This document shows, in pieces, positions 8,162 through 17,190 of a DNA stretch of 64,000 bases; within the stretch, counting starts at the first letter, position 1; each line of letters starts with the position of its first letter. Position numbers and translations under genes: made by a program. The DNA lies in NCBI RefSeq assembly GCF_009760925.1, contig NZ_VRLV01000007.1, positions 248,001-312,000 on the forward strand, in the 5' to 3' direction. The notes under the pieces are model-generated. The model searched no databases. It was not told where the DNA came from and saw only the letters and a program-made list of their open reading frames with translations. The stretch is from Nonomuraea typhae (GTDB taxonomy: Bacteria; Actinomycetota; Actinomycetes; Streptosporangiales; Streptosporangiaceae).

Positions 8162-9277
8162 ATGACCGTCACCCCCTGCGGATTCCGGCGCACGCCGGAG
8201 AAGGGACTGGCCCGCCTGACCTGGCGCGGCCGTGCCTGGCGGACCGAGGGAGCGCCGGACGCCCGCATGGACATCCCCGCGCTGCGCCCCCTGCGCGGCC
8301 TCGACATCGAGTGGCCTGCCGAGCCCGTCCCCCTGGCGGAACTGGTCCGGCTGGCCGCCGCCGGAGTGCCGCTGACCGCGTCACGGGCGCCCGCGTGGGT
8401 CCCGGCGGAACTGGCCGCGCTGCTCACCGACCGCGACTGGCTCGCCTGCGCGCCCACCGGCGGCCTGCGCTGCCTGGCCGACCTGCGCCGCGAGGAGCAC
8501 AGCGTACGGCTGCGCCGCCTGGCCGCCCGGCTGGCCGGGCGCACGCCGGCCGGCGAGGTGGCGGGGCTCGGGCCGCCCCCGTCGGTGAGCGTGGTCATGG
8601 CCACCAGGCGGCCGCACCTGCTGGCCGGGGCGCTGGCGCAGATGGCACGGCAACGGCAGGTCGAGGTCGAGGCGGTGATCGGGTTGCACGGCGTGCCGTA
8701 CGACGAGGTGCGGGAGGTGATCGAGGCGGCGCCGCTGCCGGTGTCGTGCGTGGTGTCGCAGGCGTCGTTCGGCGACGTGCTGAACCTCGCCGCAGCCCGG
8801 GCCGGCGGTGACTATCTCGCCAAATGGGATGACGACGACTGGTACGGCCCCGAACACCTGTCCGACCTGGTGCTGACCCTGCGGGCCACCGGCGCGGACA
8901 TCGTGGGCGCCACCGGTGAGTTCTTCTACCTCGAGCCGCTGCACACCACGATCCGCCGGGTGACCTTCGCCAGTGGCGCCGCGTACCCGAGTGAGGTGTG
9001 GGCGGATCACGTGGCAGGCGGCACCATTTTCCTTTCATTGGCGAAATTTCGGTCTATAGGGGGATTTCCTGCGTTACCTCGGGCGGTGGACAAGGGCTTC
9101 CTCACAGCCGCCCAGGCCCAGGGAGCCCGCATCTACCGCACCCACGGGCTCGGCTACATGCTCCGCCGTACCCTCGGCGACGAGCACACCTGGCAACTGC
9201 CCCTCGCCCACTTCCTGAAGGTCGCCGCCAACCAGTGGCGCGGCTTCCGGCCGAGCGCGATCCTGGAAGCCGCATGA
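8162..9277 (+). CDS. Glycosyltransferase (GT-A fold), short paralogue
   Basis: A 371-residue protein. The ATG at 8162 has GGAGGA eleven bases upstream. Residues 1-about 110 form a short N-terminal region ending in the DLRREEHSVRLRR element. The catalytic domain follows, with SVVMATRRPHLL, then KWDDDDWYGPEH, then FVAGGTI-like and HTWQLP segments, and it ends QWRGFRPSAILEAA. It aligns by eye with the C-terminal half of the 642-residue protein at 4086-6014, so one is a shortened or extended copy of the other. It overlaps the next gene by ATGA. Substrate unknown. Confidence 0.82.
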   Translation: MTVTPCGFRRTPEKGLARLTWRGRAWRTEGAPDARMDIPALRPLRGLDIEWPAEPVPLAELVRLAAAGVPLTASRAPAWVPAELAALLTDRDWLACAPTGGLRCLADLRREEHSVRLRRLAARLAGRTPAGEVAGLGPPPSVSVVMATRRPHLLAGALAQMARQRQVEVEAVIGLHGVPYDEVREVIEAAPLPVSCVVSQASFGDVLNLAAARAGGDYLAKWDDDDWYGPEHLSDLVLTLRATGADIVGATGEFFYLEPLHTTIRRVTFASGAAYPSEVWADHVAGGTIFLSLAKFRSIGGFPALPRAVDKGFLTAAQAQGARIYRTHGLGYMLRRTLGDEHTWQLPLAHFLKVAANQWRGFRPSAILEAA

Positions 9278-10890
9278 GGGTCAAAGGCAACGACTACCGG
9301 GCGCTCGAGCCGCCCGCCGTCTGGACGCCGGCGCTCACGGTCAGCGTGATCATCCCCGCGTACGGCGGGCAGCACCGCCTCGACCTGGTCCTTCAAGCAC
9401 TGGCCCGGCAGACCTACCCCGAGCGCCTGACCGAGATCATCGTCGTCGACAACGGCAGCAGCCCGCCTCTGCGCCTCCCCGCCGACGCCCCGGCCGGCAC
9501 GACGCTCCTGACCTGCCCGGCCCCCGGCCGCGCCGCCGCCAGGAACACCGGCCTGGCCCACGCCACCGGCGACGTCATCCACTGGCTGGACTCCGACGTC
9601 CTCCTCACCCCCGGCGCCGTGGAAGCCCACATGCGCTGGCACCACCGCGCCGCCTACCTGGCCGTGACCGGATACATCCGCTTCACCGACGCCCCCATCC
9701 CCGCCGAACTCCCCGACGACCTGGAAAAGGCCCTCGAACCCGCCCAGCCGCACGCCTGGATCGTCGACCTCGTCGAGCGCACCCGCGGCCTCACGGACAA
9801 CCCGCAACGCCCCTTCAGCATCCACGTCGGCGGCGCCACCTCGGTCAACGCCCGCCTCATCGCCGCCGCCGGCCCCATGGACGAAGACCTCATCCTCGGC
9901 CAGGACACCGAAATGGGCTACCGCCTGGCCCAGGCCGGCGCCGTCTTCGTCCCCGAACCCCTGGCCCGCGCCTACCACCTCGGCCCCACGATGCGCATGC
10001 GCGACAAGGCGCCCATCGACCGCATCAGCCACGCCTACGTCGCCGACCGCATCCCGGCCTACCGCTGGCTCCGCTCCCACCCCGGCCGCACCTGGAAGGT
10101 GCCGTACGTGGCCGTGCTCGTGGACGGCACCACCGGCTACGAAACCGTCCGCGCCACCGTGGACACGGTCCTGGCCGGCACCATCCCCGACGTGAGCGTC
10201 ACCCTGACCGGACCCTGGCAGGACCTCACCCCCGACCGCCGCCACCCCCTGACCGACCCCAACCTCGACCTGGCCCTGGTCCACGGCCACTACCGGCACG
10301 ACCCCCGGGTACGGCTGGCCGAAACGGAGGACGTCTCGCCCGCCATCCCCTGGATCCTCCGCCTGCCCGCCGGCTGGGCCCCGGCGGAAGACGGCCTGGC
10401 CAAGCTGCTGGAACTGGCCCGCGACGAAGGGCTCGGCCTGATCAACATCCTCCTGTCCGAATCCCCCGAGGGCCTGGTCCGCGCCCGCCTGGAGCGCACC
10501 GCCTCCTTCGCCAGAGCCGCCCTGGTCACCCGCCCGGGCGAAGACCTGGACGACGCGGTGGACGACGTCTCCGGAGTGACCTGGGTGGAAGGCGACAGTT
10601 ACGGCTTCACCACCACCCCCGACATCCCCCTGGGCCGCCGCAGCGCCCTCCGCACCCGCCTGGACGCCCAGGCCGAGACGGTCCGCCTGGCCAAGGAGAC
10701 CGAACGCCTGCGTGGCCAGGTGGCCAAATGGCGCGACGAAGCCGGCCGGTGGCGCAAGAGCGCCGTGGAACTCCGCCGCGAAGTCGGCACCCTCCGCCGC
10801 CAGCTCACCGCCGCCAACCGCACCCAACGCGGCCTCCGCGCCCTCCTGGCCGCCTCCCTCAAACGCGCCTGGACCCGAAAGCCTGGCTGA
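9274..10890 (+). CDS. Family-2 glycosyltransferase with C-terminal coiled coil
   Basis: A 538-residue paralogue of the enzymes at 6011 and 10968. The ATG at 9274 overlaps the previous stop. The order of motifs is GNDYRALEPPAVWTP, VSVIIPAYGGQHRL, VVDNGSS, the metal site LDSDVLL with EAHMRWHH, QDTEMGYRLAQAGAVF, the single-copy YETVRATVDTVLAG segment, and a basic coiled coil of about 80 residues at the end (residues about 455-538). The DxD aspartate pair is present as DSD. It forms a two-gene rightward unit with 8162-9277, in the same domain pairing as the leftward operon. Confidence 0.87.
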   Translation: MRVKGNDYRALEPPAVWTPALTVSVIIPAYGGQHRLDLVLQALARQTYPERLTEIIVVDNGSSPPLRLPADAPAGTTLLTCPAPGRAAARNTGLAHATGDVIHWLDSDVLLTPGAVEAHMRWHHRAAYLAVTGYIRFTDAPIPAELPDDLEKALEPAQPHAWIVDLVERTRGLTDNPQRPFSIHVGGATSVNARLIAAAGPMDEDLILGQDTEMGYRLAQAGAVFVPEPLARAYHLGPTMRMRDKAPIDRISHAYVADRIPAYRWLRSHPGRTWKVPYVAVLVDGTTGYETVRATVDTVLAGTIPDVSVTLTGPWQDLTPDRRHPLTDPNLDLALVHGHYRHDPRVRLAETEDVSPAIPWILRLPAGWAPAEDGLAKLLELARDEGLGLINILLSESPEGLVRARLERTASFARAALVTRPGEDLDDAVDDVSGVTWVEGDSYGFTTTPDIPLGRRSALRTRLDAQAETVRLAKETERLRGQVAKWRDEAGRWRKSAVELRREVGTLRRQLTAANRTQRGLRALLAASLKRAWTRKPG

Positions 10891-10967
10891 CCGGCTTGAG
10901 CCAACGCCTGGGGCCGGCGGCACGGGCCCGGCCACCGGGTGCCCCTTACCGGGTAACCCGCCCCGGA

Positions 10968-12425
10968 TCAGTTGGGGCGCAGCGCCGACCGGAGGCGGTT
11001 CAGGAGGGTGCGCTCCTCCACCTGGGGCGTGATCTGGATGGGCGCGGGGGCAGCGGGCTGAGGCGCGGGCCAGTAGCGGGCCGGCGTGGCGTGCCGTACG
11101 CCGTGGGTTTGGGCGATGACCGCGTCCACGTCGTCCAGCGGGCCGGCCAGCAGCCGGGCGCGGGCCAGGGCGGAGGTGCGCTCCAGGCGGGCGGTGCGGC
11201 CGTCCTCCAGATCGACGACCAGGATGCCCTCCAGGTCCTTCTGGATCGTTTCCACCATCCGCTCCAGCGTCGAGCGGTGGAGGGGCACGTCCACGGGTCC
11301 GCGGTAGCGGAACGGGATGGGGGCGGGGGAGCCGGAGGGCTCGTCGGCCAGGCGGATGCGGTCGTCGCAGGCGTACAGGTCGCGCAGGAAGCGCAGGTCG
11401 AAGTCCGGGTCGTCCAGGACGGAGCGGCGGCCGGGCGGCAGCTGGGACCAAGGGGCGACCAGGGTGACGACGACGTCCTGGAGTTTGCCGTCCAGGGCGG
11501 CCGAGACGGCCTGCCGTACGGCATCGGGGGTGGAGTCCCGGACGCCCAGGACCACCTCCACGTACGGCACCAGCCAGCGGCGGCCGCGGTCCTTGCGCAG
11601 GTCGCGGCGGAGCGGGATGCGGTGGGCCAGGTGCGGCTCCACGGCGCGGACGGCGCGGTCCTTGTCCACGCGCTGGGCGGGCAGGCCCAGGTGGACGGCT
11701 TGCGCCGCCTCGTCGGGGATGAAGACGACGCCGTGCATGGCCAGGCGGTAGGCGAACTCGGTGTCCTCGCCGCGCAGGACGTTCGGGTCGAGACCGCCCA
11801 CGGCGTGGAAGACCTCCCTGGGAAGGGCAAAGGTCGGTCCTGTGCAGACGTGGTAGGGGTTGCGGCTCTTGCGCAGCCCGTCGGTCTTGGCGATCGTCGC
11901 CTCGGTGGAGCTCGCCACCGCGTTGTCCAGGTCGAACAGGTCGGCCAGGTGTCCCGCCCGGTAGACCTGCTCCGCCCTGAGCGGCGGCGGTTCGACGAAG
12001 CGCTTCATCCCGATCGTGACCAGATAGTCGGTCACGTGGTGCCAGCGCGCGAGCGCCTCGATGTGCCGGCGGTCAGGCACCATGTCGGCGTCGAGCCGCT
12101 GGATGATCTCGCCGTCGGCGGCCAGCACCCCGGTGTTGACGGCGTTGGAGATGCCCCAGCCCGCGTCGACCCGGACGACGCGGGTGTTGAAGGGGCGGAT
12201 CTCGGGCAGTTCGATCGGCGGGCAGCTGCCGTCGTCGACGACCAGGACCTCCATGAGATGGTCCGGGTAGCTCTGCGCGGCCAGCGCGGCGAGCGTGAAC
12301 TGCAGGTACGGCCCAGCGTGGGCCGGAATCACGACGCTCACCGACAGGGACGGCGACCACGCGCCGAGCTCCGGTGGCGTGAGCGGTGAATAGTCGTTCT
12401 GCCGCAGAGCAGGACGCGCGTTCAT
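10968..12425 (-). CDS. Family-2 glycosyltransferase
   Basis: A 485-residue enzyme starting at the ATG at 12425, where the family entry motif RQNDYSPLTPPELGAW begins eight residues in; the in-frame sequence upstream is not protein-like. It has VSVVIPAHAGPYLQ, VVDDGSCPP, LDADMVPDRRHIEALARWHH and a GEDTEFAYRLAMHG acidic motif. Unlike its paralogues it has no long C-terminal coiled coil, ending in a short basic segment (NRLRSALRPN). It converges with the unit ending at 10890; the 77-bp gap has a small TTACCGGGTAA dyad but no clear terminator. Confidence 0.86.
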   Translation of the reverse strand: MNARPALRQNDYSPLTPPELGAWSPSLSVSVVIPAHAGPYLQFTLAALAAQSYPDHLMEVLVVDDGSCPPIELPEIRPFNTRVVRVDAGWGISNAVNTGVLAADGEIIQRLDADMVPDRRHIEALARWHHVTDYLVTIGMKRFVEPPPLRAEQVYRAGHLADLFDLDNAVASSTEATIAKTDGLRKSRNPYHVCTGPTFALPREVFHAVGGLDPNVLRGEDTEFAYRLAMHGVVFIPDEAAQAVHLGLPAQRVDKDRAVRAVEPHLAHRIPLRRDLRKDRGRRWLVPYVEVVLGVRDSTPDAVRQAVSAALDGKLQDVVVTLVAPWSQLPPGRRSVLDDPDFDLRFLRDLYACDDRIRLADEPSGSPAPIPFRYRGPVDVPLHRSTLERMVETIQKDLEGILVVDLEDGRTARLERTSALARARLLAGPLDDVDAVIAQTHGVRHATPARYWPAPQPAAPAPIQITPQVEERTLLNRLRSALRPN

Positions 12426-12536
12426 AGTGAGGACCCCCTGGCGGAGAACCCTAGCCGGGGATGCTGAATATTTCATGAAAAGACGAGCCGATGTCCATCC
12501 CGTGGACGCCGCTCCGCGCGCCCGGGCGCGAGCCCG

Positions 12537-12542
12537 TACACT
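12537..12542 (+). promoter_or_regulatory. Candidate -10 element for thrC
   Basis: TACACT fits the actinobacterial TANNNT pattern 31 bases before the thrC start and ahead of its AGGGAG ribosome site. No recognisable -35 lies at the usual spacing. A 10-bp palindrome TTTCATGAAA sits further upstream at 12471-12480, between the two divergent genes. Confidence 0.3.
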
Positions 12543-12573
12543 CGGTGCCCAACACCGCAGGTAGGGAGTCATC

Positions 12574-13632
<1,059 letters not shown>

Positions 13633-13654
13633 CGAACGAGGGATAAGAACCACA

Positions 13655-14554
13655 TTGATCACTGTTCGGGTGCCCGCGACGTCGGCGAATCTCGGGCCCG
13701 GTTTCGACGCGCTCGGTCTCGCGCTCGGCCTGTACGACGAGGTCGAGGCGGAACTCACGGGGGATCGTGTCCAGGTGAGCGTCGAGGGGGAGGGCGAAGG
13801 CGAGCTCGACCTCGGTGAAGGTCACCTGGTCGTCCGGGCGATGCGCAAGGCGTTCGACCGGATGGGCATGGCGCAGCCGCCGGGCATCCGCCTGCACTGC
13901 CGCAACCGCATCCCGCACGCCCGCGGCATGGGCTCGTCCTCGGCCGCGATCGTCGCCGGCATCCTGGCGGCCCGCGCGCTCGGCTCTGCGCGAACATTCT
14001 CCGACGACGAGGTGTTCGCCCTGGCCACGGAGATGGAGGGTCACCCCGACAACGTCGCGCCCTGTCTGGCCGGATGTCTGACGATTTCATGGACCGACCA
14101 TGGGGGATCACCACATATGGTGAAACTCACCCCCCATGCGAGAATCCGTCCGGTCGTGCTGATTCCGTCGGCGCGGCTGTCCACGGAGGCCGCACGTGGC
14201 CTGCTGCCGAAGGAAGTGCCCCACAAGGACGCCGCCTTCAACGCCGGCCGATCCGCGCTGCTGATCGCCGCGCTGACGCTCCGACCGGAGAACAGCCTGC
14301 TCATGGCCGCAACGGAAGATCGTCTCCACCAGAATTACCGCGCGCCTGCCCTGCCTGGTAGCGCGGATCTGGTAGAACGTCTGCGTGCGGTGGGCGTGCC
14401 CGCGGTCGTTTCGGGTGCGGGGCCCACGGTTCTTGTGTTTTCCACACCGGATACGCAGGATTTGATCGCGCCAGAAGTGGGTAATGACTGGCACATCCAG
14501 CAAATGGACGTCGACCCGGATGGTGCGAACGTTCAGTTCCCCGAGACACGCTGA
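13655..14554 (+). CDS. thrB: Homoserine kinase
   Basis: A 299-residue GHMP-family kinase that phosphorylates homoserine to supply ThrC. It starts at a TTG (13655) with GAGGG about 12 bases upstream and the invariant N-terminal VRVPATSANLGPGFDALG. The ATP-binding GHMP motif ARGMGSSSAAIVAGI lies near residue 90, and the C-terminal motif VSGAGPTVLVF near 250. It is co-transcribed with thrC. A rare start codon may reduce its translation relative to thrC. Confidence 0.96.
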   Translation: MITVRVPATSANLGPGFDALGLALGLYDEVEAELTGDRVQVSVEGEGEGELDLGEGHLVVRAMRKAFDRMGMAQPPGIRLHCRNRIPHARGMGSSSAAIVAGILAARALGSARTFSDDEVFALATEMEGHPDNVAPCLAGCLTISWTDHGGSPHMVKLTPHARIRPVVLIPSARLSTEAARGLLPKEVPHKDAAFNAGRSALLIAALTLRPENSLLMAATEDRLHQNYRAPALPGSADLVERLRAVGVPAVVSGAGPTVLVFSTPDTQDLIAPEVGNDWHIQQMDVDPDGANVQFPETR

Positions 14555-15011
14555 TGCCTCTTTAGACCTTCAGGGAATAGCCGTGTGCGCTGGTGATGTT
14601 AGGCTGATAGCCGCACCAGATGCCCCCTTGTTGGGTGCGTGCTTGTCAGCCACACATCGCTGCATCATGCTTCACGTCGCGAGGCGTGAGCAGCGCGGCT
14701 GTCTCCCCGGAACCCGGCGTCTCCCGTTGGCCTACACCCGGTTGGTCCAACGCGAGGCGACGACTATGGGGATCTGCGCGTTCGAATCATCTCGACATCT
14801 GGCTGGCGACAGCAATCTGAGGGGTGTCCTCCACGCGCCACCGACCTGTGGCGGCCTGGACGAGCCCCTCCCCAATAGTGGCGGCCGACCTGCGCGGCGG
14901 CCGAAGATCGCAGCGTGCACCCCGACCCGGTCTGTCCCGCCGGATCGACAGCACCTCCGGGACGCCCGGTTCAGCAAAGCCGGCGCCCGACCCCTGGGAA
15001 GGACCTTTTAG
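14555..15011 (+). promoter_or_regulatory. Intergenic region and probable long 5' leader of rho
   Basis: These 457 bases hold no convincing gene. An extended -10 candidate (TGT-TAGGCT, 14597-14605) would start a transcript near 14612 and leave about 400 nt of leader before rho. The leader has several possible stems, for example CGTTGG at 14725-14730 with CCAACG at 14747-14752. The frame open through it has no ribosome site and reads as non-protein. Rho is often autoregulated through its leader; whether that applies here is inference. Confidence 0.4.
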
Positions 15012-17069
15012 TTGAGCGACACCACCGAACTCCTCTCCGACGCATCGGGCTCATCTGCGCAGCCCGCGTCCGGCGACACCCCCACTCGTGCCGCGGCCAA
15101 GCCTCGTGCGCGTCGCTCCGGCACCGGCCTGTCCGCCAAGGTGCTGCCCGAGCTGCAGAAGATCGCCGCCGAGCTCGGCATCAGCGGGACCGGACGCATG
15201 CGGAAGAGCCAGCTGATCGCGGCCATCCAGGAGAAGCAGGGCGGCGGTTCCGGTGACAGTGCCCCGGCGGCTCCGGCCGCCGCGGAGGCCCCGGTAGCCG
15301 CGGCCGAGCCGGCGCCCGCCGCGGAGCGGCCCACCCGCACGAGGAGGGAACGTTCCCGCAAGCCCGTGGAGGAGACGAGCGCCCCGGCGGCGGCCGAGCC
15401 GGTGGTCGCGGCCCCCGAGCCGGTGGCCGTGACCGTGCCGGACGAGCCGGTCGTGGCGGCGGCGCCCGCCGTCGTCGAGCAGCCGGCCGACCAGACGCAG
15501 GGCGAGTCCCGCGACCGTGGGGAGCGCGAGAGCCGCAGGGAGCGCCGCAGCCGTGGCGAGCGGCGCGAGCGCGGTGAGCGCAACGACCGCGGCGACCGCA
15601 ACGACCGCAACGACCGCGGCGACCGCAACGACCGCGGCGACCGCGGTGAGCGGGGCGGCGACCGTGGCGAGCGCGGCGAGCGCACGGGGAACGACCGTGG
15701 CGAGGGCGGCCGTGCCGACCAGCGCACGGTGGACGCGGGCAGCCGCGGCGACCAGCGTGGCGGCGACCAGCGCCGCGATGACCAGCGCCGCGATGACCAG
15801 CGCCGTGACGACCGCGGTGGCGCGGGCGACGACGACGACCGCCGCGGCGGGCGCCGGGGCCGCTTCAGGGAGCGCAACCGCGGCCGCGGCCGCGACCGCT
15901 TCGACGGCAACGAGCCGGTCATCGGCGACGACGACGTGCTCATCCCGATCGCCGGCATCCTCGACATCCTCGACAACTACGCCTTCGTGCGCACCAGCGG
16001 CTACCTGCCGGGCTCCAACGACGTCTACGTGTCGCTGGCCCAGATCCGCCGCAACGGCCTGCGCAAGGGCGACGTCGTCACCGGCGCCGTCCGGCAGCCG
16101 CGCGAGGGCGAGCGCCGTGAGAAGTTCAACGCCCTGGTCCGCCTCGACACCGTCAACGGCATGGACCCGGAGCAGGCGCGCAGCCGCCCGGACTTCAACA
16201 AGCTGACGCCGCTCTACCCGCAGGAGCGCCTGCGCCTGGAGACCGAGCCGAACATCCTGACCACCAGGATCATCGACCTCGTCTCGCCCATCGGCAAGGG
16301 CCAGCGCGGTCTGATCGTCTCGCCGCCCAAGGCCGGTAAGACGATGGTGCTGCAGTCGATCGCCAACGCGATCACCCGCAACAACCCCGAGTGCCACCTC
16401 ATGGTCGTCCTCGTCGACGAGCGGCCCGAGGAAGTCACCGACATGCAGCGCTCGGTCAAGGGCGAGGTCATCCACTCGACCTTCGACCGCCCCGCCGAGG
16501 ACCACACCACCGTCGCCGAGCTCGCCATCGAGCGCGCCAAGCGCCTGGTGGAGCTGGGCCACGACGTGGTCGTGCTGCTCGACTCGATCACCCGTCTCGG
16601 CCGCGCCTACAACCTGGCCGCGCCGGCGTCGGGCCGCATCCTGTCCGGTGGTGTCGACTCGACCGCGCTCTACCCGCCGAAGCGCTTCTTCGGCGCCGCG
16701 CGCAACATCGAGAACGGCGGCTCGCTGACCATCCTCGCCACCGCGCTGGTGGAGACCGGGTCCAAGATGGACGAGGTCATCTTCGAGGAGTTCAAGGGCA
16801 CCGGCAACATGGAGCTCAAGCTCAACCGCTCCCTGGCCGACAAGCGCATCTTCCCGGCGGTGGACGTCGACGCGTCCGGTACCCGTAAGGAAGAGATCCT
16901 CATGGCCAAGGAGGAGCTGCAGATCGTCTGGAAGCTGCGCCGGGTGCTGCACGCGCTCGACATGCAGCAGGCGCTGGAGCTGCTTCTGGAGAAGATGAAG
17001 GAGACGAAGTCCAACGCGGAGTTCCTCCTGCAGGTCCAGAAGACGACCGTGAGCAACGACCGCGACTAG
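15012..17069 (+). CDS. rho: Transcription termination factor Rho
   Basis: A 685-residue hexameric RNA helicase that ends transcription. It starts at a TTG (15012) with GGAAGGA about ten bases upstream. A Rho_N/SAP-like domain covers residues about 35-75 (LPELQKIAAELGISGTGRM). Residues about 160-296 are an Arg/Asp/Asn/Gly-rich insertion made of RGERRE, NDRGDR and QRRDD repeats, longer and more repetitive than in the E. coli protein but typical of actinobacteria. The cold-shock RNA-binding domain then follows, and the ATPase with the P-loop SPPKAGKTMV and the DSITRLGRAYN element. The repeats are visible at DNA level around 15580-15820. The gene ends inside a 14-bp palindrome at 17061-17074. Confidence 0.97.
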   Translation: MSDTTELLSDASGSSAQPASGDTPTRAAAKPRARRSGTGLSAKVLPELQKIAAELGISGTGRMRKSQLIAAIQEKQGGGSGDSAPAAPAAAEAPVAAAEPAPAAERPTRTRRERSRKPVEETSAPAAAEPVVAAPEPVAVTVPDEPVVAAAPAVVEQPADQTQGESRDRGERESRRERRSRGERRERGERNDRGDRNDRNDRGDRNDRGDRGERGGDRGERGERTGNDRGEGGRADQRTVDAGSRGDQRGGDQRRDDQRRDDQRRDDRGGAGDDDDRRGGRRGRFRERNRGRGRDRFDGNEPVIGDDDVLIPIAGILDILDNYAFVRTSGYLPGSNDVYVSLAQIRRNGLRKGDVVTGAVRQPREGERREKFNALVRLDTVNGMDPEQARSRPDFNKLTPLYPQERLRLETEPNILTTRIIDLVSPIGKGQRGLIVSPPKAGKTMVLQSIANAITRNNPECHLMVVLVDERPEEVTDMQRSVKGEVIHSTFDRPAEDHTTVAELAIERAKRLVELGHDVVVLLDSITRLGRAYNLAAPASGRILSGGVDSTALYPPKRFFGAARNIENGGSLTILATALVETGSKMDEVIFEEFKGTGNMELKLNRSLADKRIFPAVDVDASGTRKEEILMAKEELQIVWKLRRVLHALDMQQALELLLEKMKETKSNAEFLLQVQKTTVSNDRD

Positions 17070-17081
17070 TCGCGAGCTGCA

Positions 17082-17110
17082 GGGCGGCGGGGGTCATCCC
17101 CGCCGCCCTT
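17082..17110 (+). terminator. Hairpin terminator after rho
   Basis: GGGCGGCGGGG (17082-17092) pairs perfectly with CCCCGCCGCCC (17098-17108) around a five-base loop. There are only two T afterwards, so it is a GC-rich actinobacterial-type terminator rather than one with a U-tract. Confidence 0.75.
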
Positions 17111-17116
17111 CGCGTT

Positions 17117-17134
17117 GGTGGGGTTAACCCCACC
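17117..17134. promoter_or_regulatory. 18-bp perfect palindrome upstream of a two-component operon
   Basis: GGTGGGGTTAACCCCACC reads the same on both strands. It sits 57 bp before the histidine kinase start at 17191, in the only intergenic space of that operon. Its size and symmetry suit a dimeric regulator, possibly the operon's own LuxR-type response regulator. It lies just beyond the rho terminator and is separate from it. Confidence 0.5.
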
Positions 17135-17190
17135 TCGAACGTGGCGCTGGCTGCATTCACGAACTCCCTCCTGCCAGGCAGGCTGAGAGC

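Noticed and set aside
14484..15011. Open frame running from the end of thrB to rho
   Set aside because: It starts inside thrB in another frame, lacks a ribosome site and has no protein-like composition; the region is better read as leader.
15051..16952. Long minus-strand frame opposite rho
   Set aside because: Same GC-driven shadow effect; Rho is unmistakable on the plus strand.
17061..17074. 14-bp palindrome CGCGACTAGTCGCG at the end of rho as an operator
   Set aside because: It spans the rho stop codon and is next to a strong terminator; a small coincidental dyad is more likely.
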